In this document: one piece after another, positions 23,273 to 35,089 of the stretch
How the letters are laid out: each line of letters starts with the position of its first letter
How positions within the stretch are numbered: position 1 is the first letter of the stretch
Origin: Purshia tridentata
Lineage: Eukaryota > Streptophyta > Magnoliopsida > Rosales > Rosaceae
Assembly (NCBI GenBank): GCA_003254885.1
Contig: QANT01005938.1
Location: 1-36,893, forward strand
DNA length: 36,893 nucleotides
Reading direction: 5' to 3'
Notes under the pieces: model-generated
What the model saw: only the letters and a program-made list of their open reading frames with translations
What the model was told of the DNA's origin: nothing
Databases searched by the model: none
Position numbers and translations under genes: made by a program

Positions 23273-25448
23273 ATGTCATCAATGTCAGAAAAGAGTAGGA
23301 TTCCCTCAAAATTTCTTTTCTACTTGATAACATTTTCTATGTTCCTTTTAATCCTTTCTTCTGTCTTCCTTCTTCGATTCAGCAATACTTCTTTCATACC
23401 CAAATCAGTATTTGAGCTTATTCTTGTGAATGGCACATCAGTGTACTTTGAGCCCCATTTGAAAAAGGAAGAAATTAAACATCCTTCCCTCCCTTCTGAG
23501 GTTTCCCGAGTTGATGCTGTAAGACCCACAAAAAGAAGTGAACCAGCTTGTCTAGTTTCCGATTCAAGCAAACAATTGGGGTCTTTGGTAAGGAAGAGAA
23601 CGATGGCCTGTGACTCAACGCAGGCTCTCTTGAGGGTATTTATGTATGAGTTGCCTCCTGAATTTCACTTTGGGTTATTGGGTTGGAAGGGAAAGGAAAA
23701 TCAAACATGGCCAAATGTCAATAACCCAAGTCGAATCCCACCTTATCCAGGTGGACTGAATTTACAGCACAGCATGGAATACTGGCTCACACTTGATCTT
23801 CTATCATCAAATATCCCAACTGTGGTCAGACCTTGCACTGTAGTCAGGGTGCACAATTCAAGTCAAGCAGATGTTATTTTTGTGCCATTCTTCTCTTCTC
23901 TGAGTTACAATAGGCATTCTAAGCTTCATGGAAAGGAGAAAGTCAGCGTCAACAAGAAGTTACAGAACAAATTGGTGCAGTTTTTGATGGCTCAGAATGA
24001 GTGGAAAAGAAAGGGTGGGAAGGATCATTTGATAGTTGCTCACCATCCAAATAGTATGTTAGATGCAAGAAGGAAACTGGGCTCTGCCATGTTTGTGCTT
24101 GCAGATTTTGGAAGATACCCAGCTGAAATAGCAAATCTTTATAAGGATATAATTGCTCCTTACAGACATTTGGTGATGACTGTTGACAGCAGCAAATCAG
24201 CGTCATTCAAGGAACGTCCTATATTATTATATTTCCGAGGAGCAATATACAGAAAAGATGTCAGTTTTTCTTCTTTTAACTCTTGTCATGAATTATTCAA
24301 ATTTTGTTCTGTGATGTGATATTGCTTCATGATACAAAGCTCTTGATACTTATTTGAAAGGAAATACAATTCTCTCTTGATCTATGGCCTTCATGGGTGC
24401 CCCCAATATTTGAATTGATCAATAGACAGTCTTTTACATTATAAGTGCTAAATAAATGATGAAATTTGTTGTGATTAGCTCATAGTACCCTGATTTTGAT
24501 CTCGCAGTAAATTATCTGGCATTTGGGAATTCCCAAAAAGGGTTCGGTCTCATTAGCTCAGGATTTTCAAAGTTCTGTGGCAAGTTGAAACTAAGTAGGA
24601 GACGAGTCATTTTAAATATAAGGCATTTTGATGCATAAAGTCCTTTGATGTAGGGCAGTCTCCAGAACTGATTGCTAACTTGATATTATTATGTCAATAC
24701 GTCCTAACTCCAATGAATCATACAAAGTGTTTGTATTGTGTTTGTTAATTGACATGATACATTTCATAATCCTACTTCAGTTATTCTGATTTCTGATGTG
24801 CTCGTCATTATTTCTGACTATTTTGGTGCTTCCTTTCTCCCTTTATTACACTATATTATATATTAAGCAATAATCAGTTTTAAAATTGCCTGATAAGGTC
24901 TTACTTTATGTAATCTTCACTTTAAATTAATCCAGGGAGGAGTAATTCGTCAAGAATTGTATTATCTTCTCAAAGACGAGAAAGATGTACACTTCAATTT
25001 TGGCAGCATTCGAGAAAATGGTGTTAAAAAGGCAAGCCAAGGAATGGCCTCATCGAAGTTTTGCCTGAATACTGCTGGCGATACCCCTTCCTCAAATCGC
25101 CTATTTGATGCCATTGCTAGTCATTGTGTTCCTGTCATAATCAGCGATGAGATTGAACTACCATTTGAAGATGTCTTAGACTACTCACAATTTTGCATAT
25201 TTGTTCGCGCAACTGATGCTGTTAAGAAGGGTTACCTACTGAATCTTCTTCAAGGAATCAAGCAAGACAAGTGGACCAAGATGTGGGAAAGGTTGAAGGA
25301 AATTTTACATTATTTTGAATATCAGTATCCATCCCAGCCTGGTGACGCAGTTGATATGATTTGGCAGGCAGTTTCTCATAAGATATCCTCTATACAATTT
25401 GAGTTTCACAGGAAGAAGAGATATGACAGGTCTCAACTTCTGGTATGA
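23273..25448 (+). CDS. GT47 exostosin-family glycosyltransferase (ARAD-like)
   Basis: Exons 23273-24259 and 24936-25448 join in frame across a 676-bp GT-AG intron to give 499 aa. Residues 13-35 form one membrane anchor after a short cytosolic end, giving a type II Golgi protein. The exostosin domain runs from about 118 (LLRVFMYELPPEFHFG) to 450. Diagnostic blocks are LLYFRGAIYRKDGGVIRQEL, spanning the splice, and KFCLNTAGDTPSSNRLFDAI (370-389), followed by CVPVIISD and IELPFEDV, the nucleotide-sugar binding region of GT47. Members of this family build wall polysaccharides; the ARAD branch is linked to pectic arabinan. I place it near ARAD-like proteins but cannot state donor or acceptor. Several NxS/T sites are present (NGT, NQT, NSS). 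MSEKS at 23282 is an alternative start. Confidence 0.9.
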
Positions 25449-25677
25449 GAACGAATTGACAAAGCGCTTTAAATATTAGTCGCTAGATCTCTTGACCATG
25501 CACTATTTGGAAACTTCACAATTTTGCTGAAGGTGGCATATGAAAGAGGCAAATTTGAGATCTGCAGCGGATTTTGTTTTTGATAATATTTATTCGCACC
25601 CCTTTTTGCTGTTGATTTAAGTTGTAGATACAGTATAATTTTCAAATTAAATTTATTTATTTTAAATCGTCAATGGG

Positions 25678-25683
25678 AATAAA
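25678..25683 (+). terminator. Candidate polyadenylation signal of the GT47 gene
   Basis: AATAAA 230 bases after the stop codon, in T-rich sequence. Confidence 0.45.
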
Positions 25684-26324
25684 TGATTTTTTATGGCAAC
25701 TGTATGTGAAAAATTGATTATATTGCGGTTTCAATACAGTGGTTGCAGCCTTTTCACCCTTACAGTTATGTGACATTGAACATCCAATGCAGAATGAAAC
25801 TGAAACTTATTTCAAGAGAAATTACGGCCTTCATGCTCATGACTTCAGTTTTTATATTTGCATGATTAGAAATTTCTGTTTTTACTTGAGCTGAGCAAAA
25901 GTAACAAATGAGGATGGAAAGACAGCAGTAATACCTGTGAAACACTCAAGATTGTGGCTATAAAATGCAAAATTAGTCATAACAGAGAAATATAAGTCCT
26001 TTCTTTTATAGAGACAAATCAGAAATGCATGTAATCTGTGAGAGCCAGCATCACCATTCTCAAAGTATTCAGCTATTGGTTAGGACCTATGTTTATACAA
26101 TATAGAGGTGATTCTAGCTCGATGATTGGTTTCAGCTGCAGTTCTTCTGCTCAACAAAAAAGTTCGACTAAAACAAACGAAAATATATAATTCTAACCAA
26201 CCCACTTTGAGAATCTAGGAAGCAAAGATACCCACCATCCTGTTGAACTTTTTTTGTATTAGTTACAGCCATCAGCTTCTTTTGCCCGAAAAACTCTCTT
26301 GGCCCTTCTCCCTGCATCAGCATG
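25684..26324. other. Convergent intergenic region between GT47 and CLE genes
   Basis: The GT47 gene (+) and CLE gene (-) point at each other here, so this holds both 3' ends. No further gene or motif is supported. Confidence 0.55.
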
Positions 26325-26609
26325 TCAACTTCTGTTGTGAATGGGGTCTGATCCTTTTCGAACTTTTCTTTTGTTTGATTGATTTGGATCAAATGTTACT
26401 GAAGGTGCAGGTGCCAAACTCAGCTTCGTTTGCAAATCCTCTACAGCAACAGCCTTAAGAACATGCAAGCTTTTAAGAAATGAGAAGTGCTCTTTGTCCC
26501 ATCTGAGAGCCAAATCTATGCTTCTTAATCCAGAAACCTTTTCTGGCTGGAGAGCCAAGAACCCTATACAAACAAGAAGCACAGCCCCCCTATAAGACAA
26601 AAAAGCCAT
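26325..26609 (-). CDS. CLE45: CLE-family signalling peptide precursor (CLE45-like)
   Basis: An intronless 94-aa prepropeptide. Residues 1 to about 26 form a signal peptide with the core AVLLVCIGFLAL and a likely cleavage after VSG. A variable middle follows, and the CLE motif RKVRKGSDPIHN is at 81-92, with only Arg-Ser after it. Arabidopsis CLE45 carries RRVRRGSDPIHN and its signal peptide has a similar LLVCIG core, so CLE45 is the closest match. CLE45 is perceived by BAM-type receptor kinases and restrains protophloem differentiation in roots (family knowledge). The first Met of the open frame (26660) would put a 17-residue extension before the signal peptide, so I take the internal Met. The precursor is shorter than the roughly 120-residue Arabidopsis one. 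Confidence 0.88.
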   Translation of the reverse strand: MAFLSYRGAVLLVCIGFLALQPEKVSGLRSIDLALRWDKEHFSFLKSLHVLKAVAVEDLQTKLSLAPAPSVTFDPNQSNKRKVRKGSDPIHNRS

Positions 26610-28903
26610 GCTTGTGCTCTGCAAAATCAAGAGGTATGTAGGAATCTGTGTCTCAAGCAATGATAAGAGAATGAGTAGGGTGCTTGAGGCTTTGTTCCTT
26701 CTTATGGTTAATTCATGTAAGAATAAGCCAACGGTATGCCTTTTATGGGATTTGGAAGACTAAAGGCATAAAGCACAAGGAGGCCCCAGAAGGCCAGAAC
26801 ATGTAGGGAAGTTTTAGATTCACCTCAATCATAAGCCTGCTATAGAAGCAATATAAGGCTGTTTTAGAAGACTCTGACAGGTTTGAATGAAAAGTTAGTT
26901 GGAACACTATCCTTGGGAAGCCAAGTATCTTTTTCTCATTCGGTTTCCCTACACCTCTCTCTATCATTTGCCTTGCTCTTTTTTACCAAACAAAGACCAA
27001 TATCAGTCCCTTGAATACTTTTCCAACTTGCCATGTCATCTGACCTTGCTGATGTGTAAACTTATCATATCCTAAAAGCATATGCCAAATGCTTTGCATA
27101 TGTGGCTCAACCCAGCCTACACAGCCGAGATGAAATGCAGTCATTGAAAAGAGTTTTACCCTTCAGAGTTTAGTTATTAAACATCACAAAGCAATAACAA
27201 AAAAGAGAAATCAAACACACTAAGGCACATCATAAGTAACTCAAGAGTCTGTTACTTGACTATAGCATTAAACATATATCCTCATGTTCTTTTTTAGTTG
27301 CTGTGAGAATGGGTGAAAGTAGAACATTTGAGAAACATTAGTGTTCATTACATTAAACTAAAGAATATTAAGGTTTTAGGAGAATTACAACTATTTAAGT
27401 CCTTTATCTGTATGTGACATGTTGGTTGCTAGAACATTAAACAGGCATCAGCCAGTTCCATATTCAGACAGCTATTGTAATAAAAAACCATCAAAAGCAG
27501 AGATGTTGTCATGTTGGAGTAATGGTGGGGAATAGTAACCTCTCCCACAAAAAAAAGAACACAAAAAAAAACCCAACCAACCAATGAACCAACCAATAGC
27601 TTTATGCACCAAACACTTGCTGCTTTAAGCTAAGTAGCTTTAGAATTCCAAGCTCTTCTCTCCATGCAGCAAAAATCAGAGTCTTGGTTTCTTGTGCTTA
27701 ATGGAATTCCTTTATGCTTTTCTTTGCTCTCTCTCTTTGGATTTTTCCCAGCCCTCTAAACTCTCATTCAAAGTTTCAAAGGAAACGCATTTTGGGCTTG
27801 CATATCTGGCCTCATCTTCTTTTTTGTTCTTTTAAAATATATCCCGCTTATCCATGAAGACCATCTTTGTTTCTCCATCTGAGTTTATATTGAGAAGCAG
27901 AGGCAAAGGCAGGTCTAGGGGAGGAGGACGTGGACTGGTCCAAGCTGGACATAAGCTTAGATACTCTAATATCGTGGCTCTCTCTGTGCTTTGAGAGCTG
28001 TATTAAAGTAAAAGATTTTTGAATGGGATCGTTGCTTTCCAAATCATCCTTCACCATCACATTTAACTTTAACAACTACATCAAAATTCACAGGGCCATC
28101 AATTGACAAAGTCAAGAGGGCACTGTCAGACTTCAAGAAAGCAATGGCGTGATGAACTCCAAAGGCTGGAAGCCCAAAATATCACATTCCAAGTAGATTG
28201 GCTTCAACTCTAGCTTCCGTAGTTTGCACGGTGCAATATCATTCAGTTCATACAATGTAGACACTCATAGTCTCAATGGGAAGAGCATGATAAGTTTATA
28301 CACTTCTAAAACCACCTTGTATCACCCAATGACTTCCTCACTTGACAAAGGTATCAACAAAATGTAAATGGCTAATAGCACAGGTCATTGCCAAGGGCAG
28401 AAGTGAACAAGCCAGCGGCAATGACCAGTCTTGTTTAGCTTGGTACTACAAAATCAGAAAAAAAAAGTAAAGTAATAATAAAAATAAAAAATAAAACCAG
28501 GAAATTAGAAGAAACAAGAGACTGATACATAATGAACGTCGAGTTGATGCTTCGCCAGCAGATACAAAACATGATCATCAGGATCAGTAAGCCACAAATA
28601 AGAAAACAAAAAAACGACAACTACAGCATGAATCCAAGATAGTTTGCAACTATAAGCTTTTTCGACACAACTTTACCAAGATTATGTACAAACAGAACAC
28701 GAGAAATAGATTTAAGAAAAAAGAAACCTCGTAGGAGTACCTAAAATAATTCAATTACAGACACATGACAGTCAGAAAACTACAGCCCATTGATTTTCCT
28801 CTTTACTGCTAGTAGCATAAATGGGAACAATATATTCAAATTTCGAGTTCCAATGTATCCTCTTCACCAACACAGAAGATTGCCAGAATTGACAAACACC
28901 GTA
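26610..28903. other. Intergenic DNA, no gene supported
   Basis: Contains the CLE promoter (left) and the 3' flank of the RING-CH gene (right). A small frame at 27848-28075 (-) and one at 27854 (+, about 46 codons) have no recognisable motif. No structural RNA seen. Confidence 0.55.
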
Positions 28904-31639
28904 TCATTGAATTGGCTCTTGATGGGGAGTCACTGTAGGTCCTGGAGCTATTGTGAATAATCCCCGACGTTGCCCTTCCTGCAGCATAAATGCAACCTCA
29001 GTTGCCGCAAGTGCTGCTGCTTCCTGGCTCAACAGTAATATAAACACAGTTCAACAGTAATTAACTAAAATGGACATGCATGTCATTCTAGAAGCTATGC
29101 ATGATTAAGTGCTACTGTGAGTCAGATCCACTAAGACAGATGAAAAAATAAGGAAAGAAAAAGACAAGTCAAACCACAGATGTCTATTTAGTCATACATT
29201 AAACACCGGTTCTTCAAAAACACAAAATCCAATTGTCTACCAAGAGCAGAGAACTTCACTAAATGACAAACCATAGAGATGTGATGTCTCATTATTAAAA
29301 ATTAAATAATGATTATTATTCATTCCTCAAAAACAGCAGCCCATAACTAACCTGTCTTTGCCTTCGACGTTGTAATATACTGATGGCCCAGGCCATAATG
29401 TAGCATGGGAGAAGAAAACCAGCAGCACGGAGCAAGAAAAGCTGTTAACAATTGATCATTTAGTTAGATAATGTAGCAATGTGAAATGTTATGAAACACA
29501 TCCAACATCCATATCCCACTTACCGAGAAAAAGGTGGAAGCATCATCATCATCCCCATCACCATTGGGGAGGGTCAAAGCATGTCTCAAGAGTAGAAGAG
29601 CCATTAACTGCCAAGAAACAAGAGAGAAGGTTCAACAGAGACAAAATAAACTAAATTTTCTTCAATTGAGAGTAGACCATGCCCCAAGGTTTTACTCTGG
29701 AAATATGCATAGGCAACAAGTTGCAGGACCCAGAACAGACAACCAACAAGAGGGTCTAGGTGCAGCCAACTAGTGACACCAATTCAGAAGACCCATAGAA
29801 AAAAAAAGTTATAAGAAAATAAATTTAAAGAACAGAGAAAAAAATTTTAAACTAGAAAATAAAAAAGTATGAGGCTATGAGCTAGGTTTTGCCCATCATC
29901 TGATATATTAAAAAAAAACAAGAAAAAAGAAAATGGTCTACGACAATAAATTTATTCCTGCATGCCCTACTATCAAATGTCTTGCATATTATTAATGGTG
30001 GTCACTATGGCTTACAATCAGAGCAGCAGAGCGGCAAAAAGCTGCACCACTAGCATTTGTATCAGCATACTCATCATATTCGGCCTCTAGAAAGTGACGC
30101 TCTGCCGCTGCCACTGCCAATAGTCGAGGATCACGCAAATCCAAAGGGGTACCAGAGATTGTCCATCCCTCACTGTTGGGAAAATCAAGGAGACAAGAAT
30201 AAGAGACCGACACAGATAAGGGTCTTACAAGGTATACAACATATTGACCTGAAAAAATGGTAATACAAAGAAAACTGTTGGATTTAAGTGCGCAACATAC
30301 AGACATAAGCAAAGTCCTTATCACATATATACATTCGCACATCTATCCCAATGTCAATTTAAAATAATAAAAAATTAAAAAGAATTTCTTTGATAACAGC
30401 ATTAACCAAGTTATGGAGCATATATAAACTCTGAACTTGCCTGATGTCAATCGTAGTATCTTCAGACTGAGGGGGAGGTGGGGGTGCAGTATAACCAGAT
30501 TGGTAAGGCTGTACATGATAGAAATTTTTTTCATAAAAGTCCACACAATGACTATGCAACTAATGAGTGGAAGAAATACAAACTAACCAATAGAAATGAT
30601 CAAGAGGCTAGAAGCAAATGCCCACATGCTTTAATATATTACAGGGATGCATCATCATACTTAATTGATAAAAACCAGAGTTTCTCATAGGACAACACTG
30701 TATTTCATACTTACCAGAGAAGGAAACGCATGACCATGATAACTTCTAAATTGAGAAGTTGCTTACTTATATAAATATAAGGAATATCCATAATTATTAA
30801 TTGCAAATATAGAAATGGAATCAAACAGATTCTACACTGAAAAAAATCACGAAATCGGAAATTTCTGATTCTAGGGATTCTAGTGGTTTACCTGATGACA
30901 AATTTCACAAATTGCATCTCCCTTCTCATTGCACCACCGCTGGACACATTTTCTATGAGCAAACTGAATTTGAACAAAAAAGAAAGAATCATTGGCTTTG
31001 GTAATCAATTTATAATACTAGTCTAACAAGACATTGAAACTGCTTAATAAGTATAAGGCAATGAGCATAATACCAAACTATTGGTTGGGATTAGAAGCTT
31101 GGTACAAAACTAGAGGGTAGTGAAAAAGAAAAGGAAAAAATGCAAGGAAAAAAATTAGAAAAGATAAGATCTCTCAGCATAATCAAAACATAAAGAAAAA
31201 AGAATCAACAGCACACGTCATGATAGTACTTCAAGCCCATGAAACTGATCTGAGCATAAAAGCTGAAACTAACTACAGGGGAAGAAAAGAATCTGTGACA
31301 GAACTAACAACAGCTAAATTAAAAGCAAAAAAATCCTTCAAGAATTTCACTCTTGGATGATACCTTTAAGCTGCCACTGCAAGCACAGGGAACTTCCAAA
31401 TTCTTAACGCTATCCTCCTCCTGGCAAATTCGACATTCAACTGTCTGAATCAGAGGCTCTTGTTCTTCAGATAGAACACTCTCTCCCACCCCCTTAACAT
31501 CAATGGCACAAGTGGGTAGCTCAGCTGATTGGGAGCATGAAACCTCAACAGAAGATCCTGGGATCTCAGTCCCTTGGAGTGATTTTAAACTTTCAGGTTT
31601 TATGAAGTGGTCAACACACAAAACCAGGTGATCACTCAT
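28904..31639 (-). CDS. RING-CH (MARCH-like) membrane E3 ubiquitin ligase
   Basis: Seven coding exons on the minus strand: 31364-31639, 30892-30963, 30441-30508, 30016-30172, 29524-29607, 29352-29441 and 28904-29023, totalling 867 bp and 288 aa. The C4HC3 RING-CH domain has ligands C69, C72, C85, C87, H95, C98, C111 and C114, with VECRICQEED at its start and CEICHQPY at its end. A proline run (125-129) and the conserved block SEGWTISGTPLDLRDPRLL follow, then two hydrophobic segments (about 184-206 and 220-243), so it is a membrane-bound ligase with a cytosolic RING. This matches the plant family with an N-terminal RINGv and C-terminal DUF3675. The substrate is unknown. All introns are GT-AG except the third, which has a GC donor at 30440-30439 in the strong context AG|GCAAGT; the protein join there matches the family, so it is not an error in the model. 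Confidence 0.92.
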
Positions 31640-31659
31640 TCTTCCTCAAACCAAAGCTC

Positions 31660-32579
31660 CTGCACTGAATAAATCCAATGGAAATCCATTAAAGCCAAAA
31701 CAATCTGCTTCAAAATTCAATAGAATGCACTATCACAATTTAAAGTTATGAAATGTAAAAATCATGATTCTGGGTTTCTTTGATCATAAGAAAACAATGA
31801 AATAATCCTAAATTGAAAGTCTAATCATGAGTATCTAGACCTAGAACGAAAGTCGAGGTGCTGGCCTTGTTCGGAATTTTTCTGTTCTTAACAAATCAGA
31901 GAATATAACGTTCAAATTTGATGTTTTCTACTATTTTCCTCGGTTCTCCCAGAAACCAAACAGGAAGAAAGCCTTTAGGATTTATATAACAGGTCAAAAT
32001 TGAAGTTCCACTGAAAAGGTTCAAAGTCCATTCCCTTTTCTTTAACCACCTTGTGTCCCAAAGAAACTCCTAAACTACAACAAAAGACAGATAACCCAAC
32101 ATTAAAAGCTTCAAAATTTCCCAAATACCCTGTATTCAAATCATTTCTGCGTGCGTGGATACCAAGTACATGAAGGCAAAATAAAAGGAAAAAAAATCAA
32201 GATTCCAATAATGCATACTATTACACAGCTAATTTTACCATTGAGCTCAGTAAAAGTCAATATCTATAAGCAATAAGAAAGCCCAGAAAAAGATCAATAA
32301 AATAAGAATCTCAGCTACCAAACAAGTCTTGTAATTGCCCAACCCCAAAATTTCCCAATCAAATCCATAAATTGCAAGTCAAAAAATCACAAAACTTACA
32401 ATACGATTCAATCGATGATACCAACCCTAAAATTCACAACCACGATCAAAATATTAGAGCTTTATGATTTTTCACACCTAAAATTAAAGCATTTATAGCA
32501 GATACACATTATGCAAATCCAAACAAATTTAGAAATGAAAGAAAACACAAATATTGAAAAGAAAATGAAGCGAAAGTAC
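31660..32579 (-). other. Probable 5'UTR intron of the RING-CH gene
   Basis: On the minus strand a donor CAG|GTACTTTC (exon ending at 32580) and an acceptor TTCAGTGCAG|GAGC (exon starting at 31659) bracket 920 bp of AT-rich DNA. This leaves a 20-base leader piece just before the start codon and puts the first exon upstream of 32580, in the GC-richer segment. 5'UTR introns are common in plant housekeeping genes. It is inferred from splice signals and composition only. Confidence 0.5.
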
Positions 32580-32848
32580 CTGGAAAAGACCTAGAATTTG
32601 TGCGTTAGGACTTTGCAAATTTTCTCCCGTGAAATTGAAAAGTCTTAACCTTTGCTTTTCCCCGAAAGAATTATAATTTAATTTGCAGGCATCGGGTAAC
32701 GTCCATCCAAAGCTGGGATCAAATCCTCTGTGGTTGCTTACCAAATGAAGAGTGACAGTTGAATCCAAACCGTTGATCCACATGGGGTCGCGACATTCAA
32801 GGTCCAGATTGAATGTCTATCCACTTTATCGTTTTCCACATAGGCGGA

Positions 32849-32879
32849 TTTGGCGCGGGTTTTCACAGTAACGGACGTC
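32849..32879. promoter_or_regulatory. E2F-type site and ACGT core in a divergent promoter
   Basis: TTTGGCGC (32849-32856) matches the E2F consensus TTTSSCGC exactly, and GACGTC (32874-32879) is a bZIP-type palindrome. Both lie between the head-to-head RING-CH and EMB514-like genes, nearer the RING-CH start. Confidence 0.4.
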
Positions 32880-33049
32880 GCAATGTCTGGTCCGTCCGGT
32901 ATATGACTGCAGACAAACGGTGCTCCAATAAGGTAATGCCATCTCATCAAAGAAAATGTATAGTAACTACTCATACCTGCTTTTGATTGAAAAAAAAAAA
33001 GTGATCATGCCTAAACTGCTCATACACTCAGGTAATGTTTACGAATGAG

Positions 33050-33420
33050 CCTGAATCATAATAAAATCAATTGAAATAAGTAAAAATCGGAATGAATAGA
33101 AATTTAAATAAATAAGAATTGAAATTAGCATGAATTATAATCAACATGAATTCGAATCAATAATTTTTATTAACATATTTATTAATTATCAAGAATTAGA
33201 ATGAAAATAAAACTAATTGTCATATAAGTGTTTATTAATCGACAAGAATCAGAAGCAAAACCAATTTGATTGGCTTTCAAACAAAAATAATTATATTTAT
33301 TTCAACTATTAAATAATTACAATTTTTAATGAAAACAATTTATTTTACTAAAAATAAATCCTACCTACCACAATATTTTTAAAAAAAATCATTTATTAAT
33401 ATTATTATTGAGCGAACTCC
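33050..33420. other. AT-rich stretch with degenerate repeats, possible MITE remnant
   Basis: The segment has repeated degenerate motifs like GAATTAGAATGA and AAGAATCAGAA, and opens with GGTAATGTTTACGAATGAG. This resembles eroded transposon DNA, but I found no clean terminal repeats or target duplication. Confidence 0.3.
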
Positions 33421-33466
33421 GAATCTTACCAAAATTATAAGCGAACCGGATTCGGACCCCCAAAAA

Positions 33467-33522
33467 GCCCATTAATGCCGCTAAAGTGGTAACTATATAA
33501 TGAGGACAGAAACCTAGGGTTT
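33467..33522 (+). promoter_or_regulatory. Core promoter of the EMB514-like gene: site II, TATA, telo-box
   Basis: AGCCCA (33467-33472, the reverse of TGGGCT, a TCP site II element), CTATATAA (33493-33500) and TAGGGTTT (33515-33522, telo-box) occur in that order within 80 bases of the start codon. Site II plus telo-box is the usual promoter signature of plant genes for ribosome production and growth (family knowledge), fitting a nucleolar/nuclear growth gene. Confidence 0.6.
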
Positions 33523-33544
33523 TGGCTTCACTTCACTCACGATC

Positions 33545-35089
33545 ATGGCAGAGAAGAGAGTCTCAGAACTGGCCGAGACCAACTCGGAAGGAGTCAGCAC
33601 AGACGCCGCCGCCGAAGACATGGACGTAGAAACCTCAAAAGCCGAAGAGGTCAGCGCAGAGGCCGAAACTGCCAACCTTAACCAGGAGGCGAACTCGAAG
33701 CGGGCCAGGGAGGAGGAAAAGGAGGAAGAGGGGAGTGAAGGAAACGACGGCGTCGCCAAGAAGCCGAAGGTGGAGAAGTCGGCGGAAGAGGAACGGTTGG
33801 AAAAGATAGCGGGAGGAGAGGGGAAGTCGACTCGGGTCAGCTTGGGTCCGAAGTGTTTCGGGTCGTCGGTTGAGATGTTCGATTACTTCTTCAAGTTCCT
33901 TCATTACTGGCCTACTGATCTCAATATTAATAAGGTACCCACAAAAATGTTATTTATTTGTTTTTAATTTTTGAGCTCTGTTTGGTTTTGCTGAAACTTT
34001 GGATGGAATTTAGAGAGAAAATTGCAAATTTTTGTTACTATATAATGATGTAATGTGTGTGTGGTAATTTGATTGTATTAATTTTAGGGTACATTTGATG
34101 AGGATATGCAATCTGAGTTGTAATTTGTGATGCTAGCTGCATGGAAAGAAAGAACTAAACTTTACCCGAAAATTCAATATGTATCCCAAATTCATTATCC
34201 CATTGTGAATTTTGAGTGAAAGGGCCAATTGTTAGGTATCATGAACTAGGAGCACCTTCTTGTACATACATGGATCAAGGCGGGCTTCATATACATACAT
34301 ATGTTGTTTCACCTGCATGTCTTGGATGGATGCGTGACGCCCCTGCAATGCCATTGCATTGACTTCACTGTGCACATGTATGATGTATCATACATGCTTA
34401 TGCATTGACCGTTGTGTAAGCTTGAGATCTCCTTTTAAATTTCTTCAACAACAACTATAATTGCAAAGTCGCTTTTATAGGAAAATAACATTAGCTCTAC
34501 AGTTTATGGCTGTAAACTTTCTTGATTTTACACACTACCTCTGCAATTAGTTTGTAAGTTCCTTTAGAATGCAATGCAAGCTAGATTCTGTTCACATCAT
34601 GGTACTTCAGGATTTTAGTTCACAAAGTTGAATTGTGTCAATGCATTGAGATTATTTAAGAAGACCTGTGTAATTGGCTGTGATGATTTTATATGGGGCT
34701 TGATTTTGTGATTGCTGCTGTTAAATTATATCTCTGGTTATTTAATGAAATGTCTGAGCGATTCTTTTCATATATTTCAGTTTGAACATCTGGTTTTGCT
34801 GGACCTGCTGAAGAAGGGTCATGCAGAGCCTGATAAAAAGATTGGTGGAGGGGTCCAAGCTTTCCAAGTCCGGGTCCATCCACTGTATAAAAGTAGGTGC
34901 TTCTTCCTCATTAGGGAAGATGGAGATGTTGATGATTTTAGTTTCAGGAAGTGTGTGGATCATATTCTTCCCTTGCCGGAGAACATGAAAGCAAGATTTG
35001 ATGCCAATAGAGCCTTAGGTGGCAAGGGTGGTGGCGGTGGGGGAAGAGGAGGGGGGCGTGGCCGTGGAAGGGGCAAATGGAGAAACTGA
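33545..35089 (+). CDS. EMB514: EMB514/DOMINO1-like nuclear protein (DUF3223)
   Basis: Exons 33545-33934 and 34781-35089 join in frame across an 846-bp GT-AG intron to give 232 aa. The N-terminal third is acidic, with Glu/Ala-rich sequence and basic nuclear-localisation-like patches at 51-55 (SKRAR) and 71-78 (AKKPKVEK). The conserved DUF3223 core runs from about 95 to 205, with CFGSSVEMFDYFFKFLHYWP (104-123), FEHLVLLDLLKKGH, and KSRCFFLIREDGDVDDFSFR. A Gly/Arg-rich RGG tail (about 210-232) ends in GKWRN. DUF3223 is shared with the chloroplast DCL proteins, but this one has no transit peptide; the nuclear signals point to the DOMINO1/EMB514 branch, needed for nuclear/nucleolar function and embryo growth in Arabidopsis. 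The RGG tail suggests RNA binding, which is inference. Confidence 0.92.

Noticed and set aside
27848..28075. Possible small peptide gene on either strand
   Set aside because: I compared the frames with CLE, PSY, CEP, PIP and DVL-type peptides and saw no matching motif.
33514..33904. Antisense frames opposite the EMB514-like first exon
   Set aside because: Ser- and Leu-rich shadows of an acidic, GC-rich coding exon.
34375..34396. 22-base near-perfect palindrome in the EMB514-like intron
   Set aside because: CATGTATGAT with its inverse around two bases is short enough to occur by chance in an 846-bp intron, and no flanking element was found.
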